A stretch of DNA of 64,000 bases from Cyclina sinensis (GCA_012932295.1 JAAONU010000002.1:18631770-18695769); one strand, 5' to 3'; shown: positions 15,201-30,200, counted from the first letter of the stretch. Numbers and translations are program-made. The notes: generated from the sequence alone by a model not told the origin.

Positions 15201-18200
15201 ATTCATTCACAGGCATTGTTTACTGCAATGTCTGGTCAAAATTATTCATTCACAGGCATTGTTTACTGCAATGTGGCAATGCCTGGTCAAAAATATTAAT
15301 TCACAGACACTGTTTACTGCAATGTGGCAATGCCTGGTCAAAATTATTCATTCACAGGCATTGTTTACTGCAATGTGGCAATGCCTGGTCAAAATTATTA
15401 ATTCACAGACATTGTTTACTGTGATGTGGCAATGCCTGGTCAAAATTATTCATTTACAGACATTGTTTACTGGAATGTGGAAAACCCTAGTTATAATTAT
15501 TCAAAAATTGAACTTTTAATTGAATGTAGCAAAGCCTGCTTAAAACTTGTCATCCATTACCAATCCTTATTGCAATGGTTCAGAACCACGTTGAAATTCC
15601 AGGTTACAGACAGAACAGGGAAAATCAAGCTACTGATAAGCTCGACAACCAGTACTAGGCCAAGTAAAAAGTACACATAACTCACTTTGTTTTTGGATCA
15701 AAGTATCCAATGAGTTCCTCTGATTCCACAGCTTTAGAAAACACTGTCTGTACACTGATTGTTTTTCCTCGTTCTCTCTCAGCAACAGCAAATGTTTTGA
15801 TGCACTCACTTTTACCACAGCCAGCGGGACCAACCACAAATATCTGTGTAAAAAATAAAATGCTCCTGTAAATACATATTATACTTTACCTTTATTTTAA
15901 ATTATGAAAATACAGTTCGCTTATTAAAAATTGTGTCAACAATTCCAACATAAAAATTCAGTAAATTAAAACTTACTTTAATTTGTAAGTATGTAAAGGT
16001 AACCACTTACAGTTTGGTGGGCAGCATTAAGCTGTGCAAGTTGGGCAACTCTTGCCTGGAATGCTACACCTGGAAGTAGTCCAAGGTCACCAGTTGCCAC
16101 AGCGATGGCATCTTGAATGTCTTCTAGAGTCTGTTTCTGGTTTGGATCAATGTAAGCAAATCTATCTCCCTGGGTCATGTTCACAACCGGAGTGTTCAAG
16201 TTTATTGAGTCTACAATACAAAACATACATTACTGTCTACTTTCAAACAACATTTTATGAGATTAAAGAGTACAGATCATTTTTATACAGACAATGTCAA
16301 TAAAACATACATGTTCTGAAAATCTGAAGAAAGTAGTTTGGATACAATTAGTAGAGAGAAAATTTACAAAGCTATAATTATTTAACGGTTAAAGTGGTTT
16401 AAACTATAGGAAAAGAGGATACAATATTCGACACAATGAAAGAATCAACTGAACTAATAACAGTTAATTATTTTTCTAGGATATGTCAAATATGCGATAT
16501 TGAACAGCACATACAAAATATGCTACCAGAAATAACTGCTAGCATCAATTTTCTACATTGCAATCTAGAGCCTAAAAACTATATACTATATGACTATATA
16601 CTATGTATGGATATATGGGAATATTTAACATCAGGTAAGACAGACAAGCTTGTTATAGTTGTCTACTAGCTTGTACTGTTAAATTTGATATTTTATATTG
16701 AGCTGCTTGCCTCCAAGACATTATATTTTTCACTGATGTTAAAAGGTGCAACTCATTTATCTACTGTTTATGATGTTTGAGAGAAACTCGACTTAAATCA
16801 AGTTTTTAACAAAGAAAGATAGGTACAAAATGTATCTAGCAAGATAAAACATTACACTACACTATCAAGTACTGTAAGTAGGTATAAGGGTTTTCAGGAT
16901 ACATATTTTTAAAGATTTACAGTGCTTTGATTTCAACCCAGCTTGCAAACCAGCCAACAAGAGGAAGTAAAAAGTATGTAAATGATATCTGGTAAAGCTT
17001 GTTAGATGTTGAATGAAATAACATCACAGAATAATATAGCCTTAGTTTGGATAGGACAAAAAGTGTCCTGAAACAGCTTTCAAGACATTAACTTTACTGT
17101 AATCATCCACATTTATTGCAGATTGCAAAAGTCTCAATCAGATAGAAATGCAGGTGTATCAAAGACCAGAATATAGAGCAGCTAGTCACAGAAAAACTAA
17201 CATCTAACAGCAAGAAAGTTTAGTGTGTGCCTATAACTATCATTGTAATCAATGTAACACTGGGACTTTGAATACTTGCCATATATACTTTTGCCATTTT
17301 TACGTTTTTTCTCATCTGAGAAAAGAAAAACACTGGAACTGTCTAAAATGAATATCTAATATCTGTGCTAGTTTAACACAAACTGATCTTGAGGACCTTC
17401 TACTATTATCTACGGACATGAGATATTAATCACTACTGTAAAAGTTCATAATCTTTTACTTTATTAGAACTAAACAAAACTACAAAACTGGAAAAAGGAT
17501 TAGAACATAGTACAGAACTAAATACATTAATTATTAGTTTTTACCTGAAATTTCCTTTAAAACTCATAATTTTCTATTAAAACTTTTATTCTGAGTCAAG
17601 ACTGTTGAATGTTGTTTTCCATTGTGAAGAATAATCAAACAGTGTGTGATAGAAAATAACAATTTAAATGAATAGAAGGTTAAAGAATTATATCAAAGAT
17701 GTTTGAGAAGGTCTTTACATATACAAATTCTAAGATCCCTAAAATTCACAAAATGCTGTTTACACAACATATAAAACACAACAAATATAACTATGCTGAA
17801 TGGAGTCTTTGTTAATGGTTATTGTAAAAACAATAAGCATTTACCTTTGACAGACTTGGTTGAGCTCTGACTTTTGGCTGTGCGGATCCTACTAGAGCTC
17901 TTTGAGCTGAGACGTGACTGGTTTTCTGGCAATTTCTCAACCATATCATCCTCTCCACCAAACACCATTGGGATATCAACATTTGGCCAGATATCTGTCA
18001 TCAGTGTTACAAACACACTAGCATCCCTGCCTACCATACGTGGCAGGAATGAGTCTCTCAGGGCTGTCACCACTGCTTTCTCTTCCAGGCGTAAACTTTT
18101 CTCTCCTTCAAGCAGCCTCTCAGCTACAACATAATTATTTATATTTTTATTTAAAATATTACTCTAATTCTTTTGGAAATATATTGTTTCTTGCTAAACC

Positions 18201-21200
18201 CATTTCAATGTCAACACAATTCTTTCTTTGATTAATCAACACAAAACTTAAACAACTACTGACTTCTATTCCCCTTTAACAAGAATCTAAGTAAACTTAA
18301 CTGTAAATTATGCAATTTCTGATAATGGAAATTAAAATATGAAGTCTGGGAGAGGAATAAAACTGTAAGTTGTAGTAAATGTTGACATTACTTTGAAATT
18401 AAGCAAACATATGTCAACTGTCTTAAACTGAGCATTTCATACAACTTTGCAGACAATGTTCAGTGGGCTTGCCCTCCTTATCTAATATCTCCTACCTCTG
18501 GCATTTAGTTCCTGGTACATGTTAAGGCAGATCCTTAATGTAGATTAACTGCAATCTTCACTTGTTAGACAACAACATTTTTACAACTATTTTCAAACTC
18601 AGCTCAACAAATATCAATAAATCTATAAGAACTCTGAGTTACTGTCAGTGACTCAAAACATAACATCAGTGATTATAAGGAAAATTAAATATGTGGAATC
18701 AACCTTAAACCAATCCACTAGATACCATGTGCCCCTGTGACCCCTGCAAAGCTCTTAGATTGATACAGACCTTTGACAGAGCCCTCTTCTTCCTCCTCTT
18801 CTTCAAAACTCTCCTCGTCCCCTAACACCAACAGCAAAGGTGAGGTTAGTGATGTAATATTAATATAACATGTGCATAAATCATGGGAACAGTGCCAAAT
18901 GCATCCTTCACCTTGGTTAAATTTATCTTGATTCTTTCAAGGTGTTCTTCAGAGGATGTTATAAAGTGGGTCAACAATATTGTGTGCATAGGAATTAAAA
19001 CTGAACAATTCTAGTTCCATCTGGATATGTGTGGTACATGGTGGATACGTGTAGTATGTGGTGGATATGTGTGGTACATGCTGGATATGTGTGAATCATG
19101 GTGTATATGTGTGGTATGTGGTGGTTATGTATGGTACATGTTGGATATATGTGGTATGTGGTGGACATGTGTGGTACATGGCAGATATGTGTGGTATGTG
19201 GTGGGTATGTGTGGTACATGGTGGATATGTGTGGTATGTGGTGGATTTGTGAGGTACATGGTGGATATGTGTGTATGTGGTGTATATGTGTGGTACGTGG
19301 TGGATGTGTGTGGTATGTGCAAAGGATGCCTTTGATATACTCGTAGGCCAGCAACCTGCTATTAAAATAGCTTTGTGAATATCAGATTAAAATTTCCATA
19401 TCATTCTTATCTTTCATGGTCTTTTATATTGTAGAATCAAATTAAAGGGTCCAAAACAAACTAAAATGCCTGGATGATTTGAAATAATTTGAATATGCTA
19501 ATATGGTCTTTTTAACATTTCATGATTTAGCAGCTTAAATAAACTGGAGAAGAACACAGCTTTTCCAATCAAAATATAATTCATGTTGCAGACTGTGCAT
19601 TCTATTTATATTTTTGAAAATCATTTTTAAAACAGAAAATTACTAACAAAGCAAAGTGGAGGGGGGCGGGGAAGGGGGTCAGATAAAGTGAATATATTGC
19701 AAAAAGAACTTCTATTTTTAAAACAATATTGCAGATCTAGATGAATGTGAGGTAAAACTTGGCATGCAAGAGGAATCACAAATCTTGCACTGTTCAAGCC
19801 TTACCTGCTTCACTGAGTTCTGCTGTAAATGTCTCAAGGTGAGCCCCAGCCTCAGCCACCACTCCTTTCAGGGTTTTCAGGCTCCAACCATTGAAGCCAG
19901 CACTGATGTCAACACCTATAATAATTTCTAACTGTTTATACTGCACCTTATTACTCCAACTTTTTTATAAATATCTTACAACTATCAAATCAAGTTAAAA
20001 TATAAGTTTAATGCACTCACAACATCCAGATTTGTACACTGTCTTATCAACACAACAACAATGATAGTCTATCTGCTCCCTATTTATACTAAGTATGCAT
20101 GCAGCAAAAGAAAAGGGATTTTTTCTGTCCTGTCATTAGCACAAATGTTGAACTAAGTCCCTTAAAATGCTTCTACTAGCTTGAAACATGCAAGAGAAAA
20201 CAGAAGACACAGAGGATAAAGCATCTTGGATATCATAGTTCTGTTTCAATGTAACATGAAAAAGCTGATAATTACAAATGATATTTTTTGTAATCTCTAG
20301 TGAACAAGATGTACATTGTTAGAAGGAATACAGTGTAACAGGTCAAGATTTGCTCATAAAATACATAGGTGATTTTTATGGCTTCAACATTAAGCAGTAA
20401 CAAACAGTGTGATTGAAGTGAAGGGCTTAAATAAAAGGTGAAACATGGACATCATTATTTCAAAAGTGATATACGAAGAAGGAAGAATCATTTATACATA
20501 TTCAAGTGAAACAAACTTTCTTTGCATCCTCAGGAAAACGAAAAGAAATGCAGAATTTCTATATGCATTACTCTCTAGAAACATGACTTATTAGAGTATT
20601 TAAGGCTAAAGACGCCCATGTGACAAGACAAATGTAAGACAAAAATATAGTTTACATAGAAAAACAAAATGTTTACAATTGATTACTATGATAAAATTTG
20701 TGAACTTATGTGACTCAGAAGTCATTGGGAAAGAAGAATATGTATAAAAATGGATACTTTCATAGTTAAAAGTAAAACTGTGAGCAGTCTGGACCAAAAT
20801 GTCTTTCTGACAAGCTGACTTTTAGCTTTAAAAATTTTATTTCTTTTATTTATTCCTTTTTTTTTTTTTTTAGAAAAAAAATTTAAGAAATAGATTTGTA
20901 GATCGTTTAATGCTGATAAATGGGATGAAGGGTAAAAACAAAAGCAGACTGAATTCCAACTGCAAACTAAGCACTTAGCCAACATAATAGCTGGATCAGA
21001 CTTAAACTTGTAGCAATTTAAAACATGCATCTGTTAAAATGTTAAGGTTTAATTTACTTACACTTTCTAAATCAAAGTTATGATCAGTTTGAAAGTAATG
21101 AAAAAAACTACTTAAAACTCTTGTTATCAAATACTGAATCAAGCATGCTCAGGGAAGGAAAAACTGGGAAACCAATGATGTCAAGTATATATGACTGGAT

Positions 21201-24200
21201 GGACAAACAACATGGCAAATACTGCACAATAACTGGAAACAATCTGGACTCACACATTAAAGGGGCTGTGCTCCGGATGACAAAAAAAAGAAAGTTTTCT
21301 TGTATTATAAATTTCTTGTAATATTTATGACTTATACTTAAAAAATAACTTACTGACAAAAAATAAGTCAAATAATTACATTATAAATTGATTTTTTTCC
21401 CTTTCAAAGTGCTATACCGTAACGCGACGGTATAACTATATCGTATAAGATTTAAAGTAAATATCTATAATATCACATGCGGCAATGGTGGTGACAGTAA
21501 AAGCGTTGGAAATATTTTGTTAACATGAGGGTCCAGAGTTCAAATCAGGCTGGAGCGAAAATATTTTTTTTATTCTATTTTGACTTTTATAATCAGTTTT
21601 GAAGTAAAATATTATGTTGTTACAATCTCACGGCATCTAAATATATAATTTATGAAAACATTTTTTTTATGTCAAATCTGGAGTACAGCCTCTTTAATGT
21701 ACTGAATGTAGAAATACTGGATTTTATTGCAATTTGCTTTGTTAATTTAAAAATAGTAAATAATATCCTGGGCAGACTAAGAGATGTTGAGGATGTGTCT
21801 TTACAAATCACTGTAATACAGTGCTGTAACTCTGTACTTCTCGTGCGAATCCAGATAAGATAAACAAAAAATAACTTTACCCATCCAGACACGATCTGTT
21901 ACAATAAAAATGTCATACAAAGTTTTTCAAAAGCTTGCATTATCTTGTAACTTGGTAAGTACTATCTATCATTTTATACCACATTACACATATGAAAACT
22001 TATTCAAACCAAATTTATCATCTGACTTTATTCAATATACTCAAACTACCACAGCATTTTTCAGAACTGACAGCACCTCTGATGAACTTTGATAGTATAA
22101 AAAATGAGGGTTTTTTTTCATGAATTTTGGAAGATATTTCAAGATTTTTAGATATTTTCATTGACTCCCGGTACACTGACAAAGAAGCTTAAGTTATTTA
22201 GCAAAGTAGAAAGTTACACTGACTGTGACCTTGACCTACTTATGAATAAAAACAATAAGACCTTGACATTTGCTACATTTCTTTTACTGTTATTTTCTTT
22301 AACTTCTATCAAGATCAACAATACTGAAAAAGCATCTTAAGATATCTTAAAACTGAAGATCTAACATCTAAAAGTATAACAAACTTGACAATACATGTAA
22401 ATTTTAACCTCATTCTATTTAAAAAAAAAAAAAAAAACAATAGCTGTTGGTTATCATATATCTAATGACTCTGGAATACACATCTACAAATATATGTATG
22501 TCAACACAAGCATTTCAAGAAATATGTAAATGAATTACAGCAAACACTTCTAACAAAGTAACTTTCTTAATCAACATAAGCACATCTATGATAATATGAG
22601 TTATCAGAATGACACTGATGCCCCTTTTACGTGCAGCAGAAATACCCAAGATCAATGAAGAGTGTCGACTCAGCACCGTGAGCCTAAAACACTGGATGCA
22701 AGTTATCTATGCATGAAGCTAAACTATATTTAAAATTTCTAAATTCTCTCATTCTTGAGTAATTGATTGAAGACTGCTGACAAAGTACAGACCCCTGTGA
22801 GCCTGAACATCTGATTCAGTTAGCAGAAAATTAGTAAGATTTATCTACCCTGTAAAAGGATCTTACAGGTCCAAGAAGCAGTTATTTTAGAGTTAAGGAT
22901 TAAAAACTGCTTTCTAAGCATATGAATCTGTGTGCCTGACCTTGACCCAGTGGACTTTAAAAAAAACAATAGGCTTCATCTACTCATCAAGGGACTTTGA
23001 AGGTCCTGGGAGTGGTTGTTCTTGAGATACTGATTTTAAATCATTTTCAAAGTGCAAGCCCCCTGTAAACCTGACCCTGTATGCTGAAACAAAAGGACTC
23101 ATCTATTCATCATACCCATCCAGCTTGTAAAGTTTGATAGTCCTGGGTGCAGCTGCTCCTGAATTATTGATTGGAAAAAAATGTTTTCAAAGTGTGGGCT
23201 CCTGCAAGGTTGACCTTTGATTCTGTGGGCCCAAAAACAATATGGTTCATCTATTCATCATGCCCAACCATCCTGTAAAGTTTGATGGTCTTGATTGCAG
23301 TTTCTCTTGAGTTATTGATTGGAAACTGTTTTCAAAGGGTTGGCTCCTGCAAGCTTGACCTTTGATCTTGTTGAATCAAAAATAAAAGTATTCATTTACT
23401 TATCATGCCCAAGGTGTTCTCAAGTAATTGATGGGAAACAAAGAGGTTTACTGATCACTGACATCTGCAGAACAATATACTCCTCTTCTTCGAAGGGAGG
23501 CATAATAAGCTAAAATACAAATCTATAATTTACAGTTATAAATAACTACACTTTCTAAAAGAATATATTCTGATAAAAACAGCACCAGACAAGACCACCA
23601 GAGACTTACCTAGGGACACATTTTCGGTAATGAACTTGTTAGTTCCAAGCAGTTTACAGGAGAGTTCTTTTAGAGTCATGGTCTTCTCTGCCAGCTCGGA
23701 ACCATTGATGAAACCTGTAAGTACATGTCACAGTGTCTTAGAACCTTAGTGTCTGTATCACAAGAAATATGCTTATCAGATAACTCCATCAACCAAGAGA
23801 CCGCCATTGTACTAATGGATATATATAATTCATACAAAGACAGCAAAGATGGCTCACCAGCTTGTTTTTGCTAAAAAGCTTTCTTTCCACACAGGTATTA
23901 TTTGGTTCCAACCATCAAACCTGGTCTAACAAAATCTATTTAAAAACTAAATACATCCCTTTTATTTCTGACCTTACAATAACATTGTTTTCTACAAAAT
24001 CATTCAATATATAACACTACTCTGCAGTAAAATGATTGATGAAATGTACTGTTAGTTTCATATAAACAAGATCTGTCACTTTGAAAGGCACAGAATATGA
24101 CTGTCTACCTTGACTGAAGAGCAGAACCTCCAGACACAGGCGTAGATCAGGTCTTGGTATCGACACTGTTCTGAACTGTCTCATCACATGGTCTGGTAAT

Positions 24201-27200
24201 GTAGCAGTGACTGATGGAAAGATCAAAAGTTTGTCAGGATTTGTGGCTGTCACAGGTACAGCACTGTCAACTAGAGCAAAACATGCCCCAGTTGGATTCA
24301 GCTGAATGTCATCTGACTGTAAATGCACTGCAGCTTTCCCTGCCCTAAGGGCTTCAAACACTGTGGTCATAAGCTGAGCAAATACACTGAGTACTGAAGG
24401 AAGTAATGAGTTCAGGTTGTTAAAGGTTACCCAACACCCTGTGGCAGCCATGCCCCGGAATATATCTTGTAATCCACAGTAATCCATTGACTTAGTACAA
24501 TTGAACTTGTACATAGCATGTCCAAAACTGTGACTTAATTCCTTAACCACTTCATACTTTCCACTGTCCTGTAATATATATAAATATTATTGCTATAACT
24601 TGTAAAACAAAAAAGGACCGGAACACAAATCTGAGAAATTTTTATTCTTACCAATAAATTTATTTTCTTTGTGGATTTTGTTTATTTACAGCAGGGGTAA
24701 ATGTTGACAAACTTTTTACCATTTAATTGATATATTTGAAGAAGAATACATGTGAAAGAAAACAACATATAAAACAAACAAAAACAAGAGCCATATTGAC
24801 ATGACCATCCCCCGCTGAATGTGTTTGTTCATTTATCATTCTTGTGCACAGCACTCCATTGCAATGAGATCTATCAACCTAGGAAGTTTCAAGTTGATAT
24901 TTGATTATTGTCTGAACAAAATTAAGCATGAGAAATAACAAAGGGCAATCACTCAAAAATTATGAAAGGTAGAGTTATCATTCTTGTACTCTGCACTCCT
25001 CCTAAATGAGATATATCCACCTATAAAGTTTCAAGTTGACATCTGAAACACTTTTCCAGTTAAGCTCTGGACAAAAATTAAGCATGAAAAATAATAAAGG
25101 GCAATAGCTAAAAAATTATGAAGAGTAGAGTTATCATTCTTGTGCACTCCTCCCCAATGAGATCTATCCACCATGAAGTTTCAAGCTGATATCTCAAATT
25201 TGTTTCAAGTTATGCTCTGGAAAATTATGCATGAAAAATAGCAAAGGGCATGAGCTAAAAAATTTAATTATGAAGAGTCGAGTTATCATTCTTGTGCACT
25301 ACAACAATGTGGGACGGAAGGAAAGACAGACGGAGACTATTTCCATATCCCCCGCCGCCTTTTTGGTGGGAGATAAAAACATAACACATACAGAGCAACA
25401 GACCTTAAGACACATTTAAAAGTACTGTTCTAAAAAAAAATGAGCCTAGCATATACACATATAGCAATATAGACATTTAGACAGATAAAAGTCATGTTAT
25501 TCTTAAATTGTAAAAGACAAATGCCTCCTAGAGTATTGCCTGTAAAAAGCGTTTGGCTTGAAGCCGAGCTATTTAATTGTATTGAATGACAAATCTGGTT
25601 AAAAACATATAGGAAGGAAAGATGTCTGCACCTGAGCCAAGTTATTTCAAAATCATGTAATGTATCAATGTTTAATAGAGCAATCCCAAATAAACAGGTC
25701 TGCAGTACTCTATATAATCTGACAGTACAGTCAACAGATGAACAGACTGCAACATATTTCCTCAATCTGGTAAACATCTGTGCCATGTTTTCTCAAAATC
25801 TGTAATGTACTAATGTCACAAAAATACATGTAGGAAGTATTTATTAATATGATTTGGCAGTGCAGGCAACAGACAGACAGATGGAAACCTTGTGACCCAT
25901 TCCTTCAATCTGGTGAAAATTTCTGCAATTTTTTTTTTAGATTCTGTCATATATGAATGAGTTAGAGAACAGACAGGAACATATATATAGGCAGTATTCT
26001 TTGTTATTAGGCAGTTATGACAAAAGGACTAAGGATGGTTAGACAGGACAGTCTGCAACACAATTCCTCTATCTGGTGAACAGTAGTCCCAAGTTATTTC
26101 AAAATCCTTTGATGTATCATTGAGTTACAGAGTGGACATGGATGTAAAGGGTGGCAATATTCTATATTAGAAAGAACAATTATTTATGACCTTAACCCTG
26201 GAAACCCAAGTTTTGTATATGTTGTCTCAATGCAATGAACAAAAAAAATTCTCATGAACAAAATTGCTGTAATTAATTGTAAAGCAGAATTAGGGTTAAC
26301 CGTGACGACTTACAATTGGTCCTACGCACAAAGTACCCATGTATGCATTGACAGACTGTATCATGGCAACAAAACATCTTTCTGTGAGAGGTGTGATCAC
26401 TTCCCGAGGACTTGATCCAATATACTCAAACCCATATTCCATCTCAACATCCAAGCTCTGTAATATATAACCACTATACATCTAAGCAATACTACTCAAT
26501 GATTCAAGAAGTCTTATCTTTGAATTAAGAAATTTCTGAAAAATTCATTTTGATAACAATAACTTTAAGCCTACATTAACTTCTGAATTCAGTACAAACT
26601 GACTTATTTTCCTTACCTTATGACATTAATGTTGAATGGCAGTGAAATAAAATCCAACAATATTTGCAATATTTTACATTTTCAGGTTTCCTACCTTTCA
26701 GATAGTAGACTGATTGAAATTACTTTTGTATACCTTTTATTTTCACATCATCGACATCAAACTACGTAAAATGCAAACATGAGATACAGTTGCTAAATTG
26801 TTGTGTGATCTATATCCATGTTTCAGTACCCTTCGAAGACTTAACACATATTTTTCAAAGACAACACTCAATGGTAATTAGAGAGGGCAGAATAACATCC
26901 TGTATAAGTTGTTTTCTTGATGAAGTGAAATTAACCAGATTGTTGATTTTGTCGTCATGTCACATTTTCAACCTTTAATTACTGTTTGTTTTAATGTGTG
27001 AAAATTCATCTATTTCATATAAAAATAACATCTCATTTACCTTGATGCTAACACCTCTATTTTCCTTGGCAAATCTGTACTGAAGCTGAGACTTCCATTC
27101 AAGGCTCTGCAGTGGGGACGGCCCCTCTAGAACAAGTAGCCCCTCAACCAGGTCACGAAGGTGGGCAAGGAGAGACAACAAGCAGCTCAGTTTGTGGATC

Positions 27201-30200
27201 TGACTTGGGAACAACATGAGTTTGACTTCTGTTGGTTCAATCTTCTCCTCAATATCCTCCTTCTCATCTTCTTTCTTCATGGGAGGAAGTGACATTGCAG
27301 CAAGGTTCATGGTATCTACTGGTTCCATTGTGGTTGGCTCTATCAAAGCTGTTAATAACATAAAAATATCCACTATTATTATGGATCTGCAATAATGAAA
27401 TCGGCAGAGTATTTTAAATACCATTAGCAATTGTTTCTGGTTTCTTTTCAGTTTCCATGGGAATGTGTCAAGTTGTTAAAGAAGGAACTTCCTAAACCAT
27501 GTAACTTAGGGGGAAATCATGAACACTTTGCTATAGCATTAAATGAGACAAAAAATCTATAGAGCAATATTTACATGAACCAGACTCCAAGATTCAAACT
27601 CTGTACCACTGCTTCTGTGACAGTGATTAGATAAAATATGACTTACATTGTTCATCTCCTTCTTCAGGTATGGGTGAGTGGGTTGTGTCCAGACCTGCTA
27701 TATCAAACATGGAGCCCTTCCTTGATGCCCCTATAGAGGGAGCATTACTACTCCTAACCCCAGTACCTCCTGCCAGGGAGTTGGTGTCATCCAACAGCTC
27801 ACCTTCACCTTCATGTCCTGCAATTATATGAATAAAACATCTAAGCTTTTTGTTTTTCAGCAGTTTTTTTTTTCAAAAACAAACTGAAGGAAAACTGCAA
27901 TTCTTGGTAGAAAGTTACAGCCAATTTGTTTTTCTTTTGTTTTTTTTTCATATAATCTTAGCTGTTCAAATTTCTCTCTAATTTATGCCAACGATATTCT
28001 TGGCAGAAATATTCTGAGCAAGTTCGACCTAGTTTAAAGTCTTGATGTACTTCCCATCTTAAAGCATTATACAAAGAAGGAAAAGCCTTAGAAATTAAAA
28101 TTCATTGTTCTAATAATTCTGTTTGGACTTGTAGCTCTTAACTCATTATTTTCATATTCTACGAAGGAGGGGCTTTCCAGTGAGGTAAATGACATTTCTC
28201 TTCCTTTTGTAATAAATATTGATCAGAACAAACCTTTGTCTTTACGTTTCTTCTTCTTTTCTTTCTCCCCCTCTATACCTTTCAGTAACACTGTTGTTCC
28301 AACTATACTCTCATTGATCTTTGCCAACATGTCCTGTAACATACATAATACAAAGGTTAACATTTAACAGAAGTAAGCTTCCACAAAAGATGTTTGTCAA
28401 GAACATGTCCCCTTTGAGTTGACCTTTGACTTAGTGGACCAACAACAATCATTTGTCCACTCACCATGCCCAATTATCCTTTTAAAGTTTGAAGGTTCCT
28501 AGTTTAGTTGTTCTTGAGTTACTGACTAAAAACATTTTTCATAGTGCAGACCTCACTGATCTTGACATAAAACCCAAAATCAATAAAGTTCATCTACTCA
28601 TATTCCTCCTTCAAATTTTGAGAGTTCTGGTTGCAGCTGTTCTTGAGGTAATGATAGTATATCTATTTTTGAAAGTTCAGGTTCCTCTGAACTTGACCTT
28701 CGATCAAGATGCAAAACTTTAACAAAGATTTCTAAGTAAACAAGAATGTGTAACAGAATTACCATCGTCCCCCATCTAAGGGAAGTCTTACATGAAGCAC
28801 ACAATTGTACTATTTCAAAAGTTTGAGGTATGGATCTGGACTTTCAGTGCAAAATCTTGATAAATGCTAAATCTGCACATGCAATACACATGGGTGTTGC
28901 ACATGACATGTCATCTTATTATGGTGAACATTTGTGCAAACTTATTTCAAAATCCCTTGATGAATGGAAAAGTTGTGGACCGGACACAAAACATACCCTA
29001 TAACAAACCATGTTAAGCTTATGATTTCAAAGTGTTACCTTGACCATGTAGGTAGGGGTCTTGGTGTTGCACATGACACGTTGTCTTATTATGGTGAATA
29101 TTTGTGCCAAGTAATTTCAAAATCCCTTGATGGATGAAAAGGCGGGGGACAAAAAATGGGCTGTAAGTAATTTGTAAGTTTCATGCAGAACTGTAACAAA
29201 GGTGTGACATTGCTGATGCCAATGCCAGGGTGAATTACTTTGTATAGTCAAGCCGACAAAGAAAATATGTGTTTGCCAGGTGAATGTATAATGTATATAA
29301 GAATGTTTATATAATATGTTTCTTCACCTTTATGACTTTTTATCAATTTTTCTAAGCCTTTTCTCTTTTACTTAAAATATTAGTAAATCTCTGATTCCTA
29401 TACAGCTAACTGTATTAATATCCTTAATGTAATGACATTTTAGATTTTAACCTTTAAAGCATCATCTTTTCCTTCCTCCATCTGTAGTAGAGCTGCCTCT
29501 ATCTGTTCTGTCATCTGAACTTGTGTGGCCAGATAGATTATTTCAGTGACATGATCCAGGATCCAAGATCGTTTAGGGTCCTCAACATCATCGTCAAATA
29601 TCTGTTCAGTGACAGAGGCAGGGCGGCTAGTTTTAGGATTTCCCTTGCTATCTACACTACCTCCAGCTCTGCTGCTAGCTCGGCTTCCAGCCTTCTCACC
29701 TTAATGACGTAAATACTGACTTCATAACAATATAAAAGTTTCTTCTGCTTTTCATTTTTTATAAGAGCTGTTAAAGGATATAAATACAGTATCTTATCTG
29801 ACCCTAGCTCTTTAACTGAACAAATGATCTTGGTTTAATATGATATTTTACAAACAAATATTGCAAAGACAACTGGGTCTAAACCAATTTTTTTTTCAAA
29901 ATATTAAACTAGTATATACCTTTAGCAGTTTTTGTTGCTGGTTGGTATAAAGACTTTTCTTGTTTTAGTAAACTATTAAACTAGTATATACCCTTAGCAG
30001 TTTTTGTTGCAGACTTCGACTCTTGAGCTGGTATGGTGACTTTTCTTGAGCCTGCACTTCTTATCTGACGAGTTTTTGCAGGTGGTTTCTCCACACCAAG
30101 GGCTGTTGCCAACTGGAACTGTAGGGCATTCTTGACACACTGCAGGAAACTGCTGAGCCAAGTTTCTATCTGACCTTCACACGTGACAGGCTGTATGAAG

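Noticed and set aside
14390..15519. Long repetitive open reading frames (up to 299 codons)
   Set aside because: They are frames of a 51-bp minisatellite that remain open because 51 is divisible by three; no non-repeat flanking coding sequence and no family resemblance.
19027..19354. Cys/Trp/Val-rich and His/Thr-rich frames
   Set aside because: Translation of the GT-rich minisatellite on either strand.
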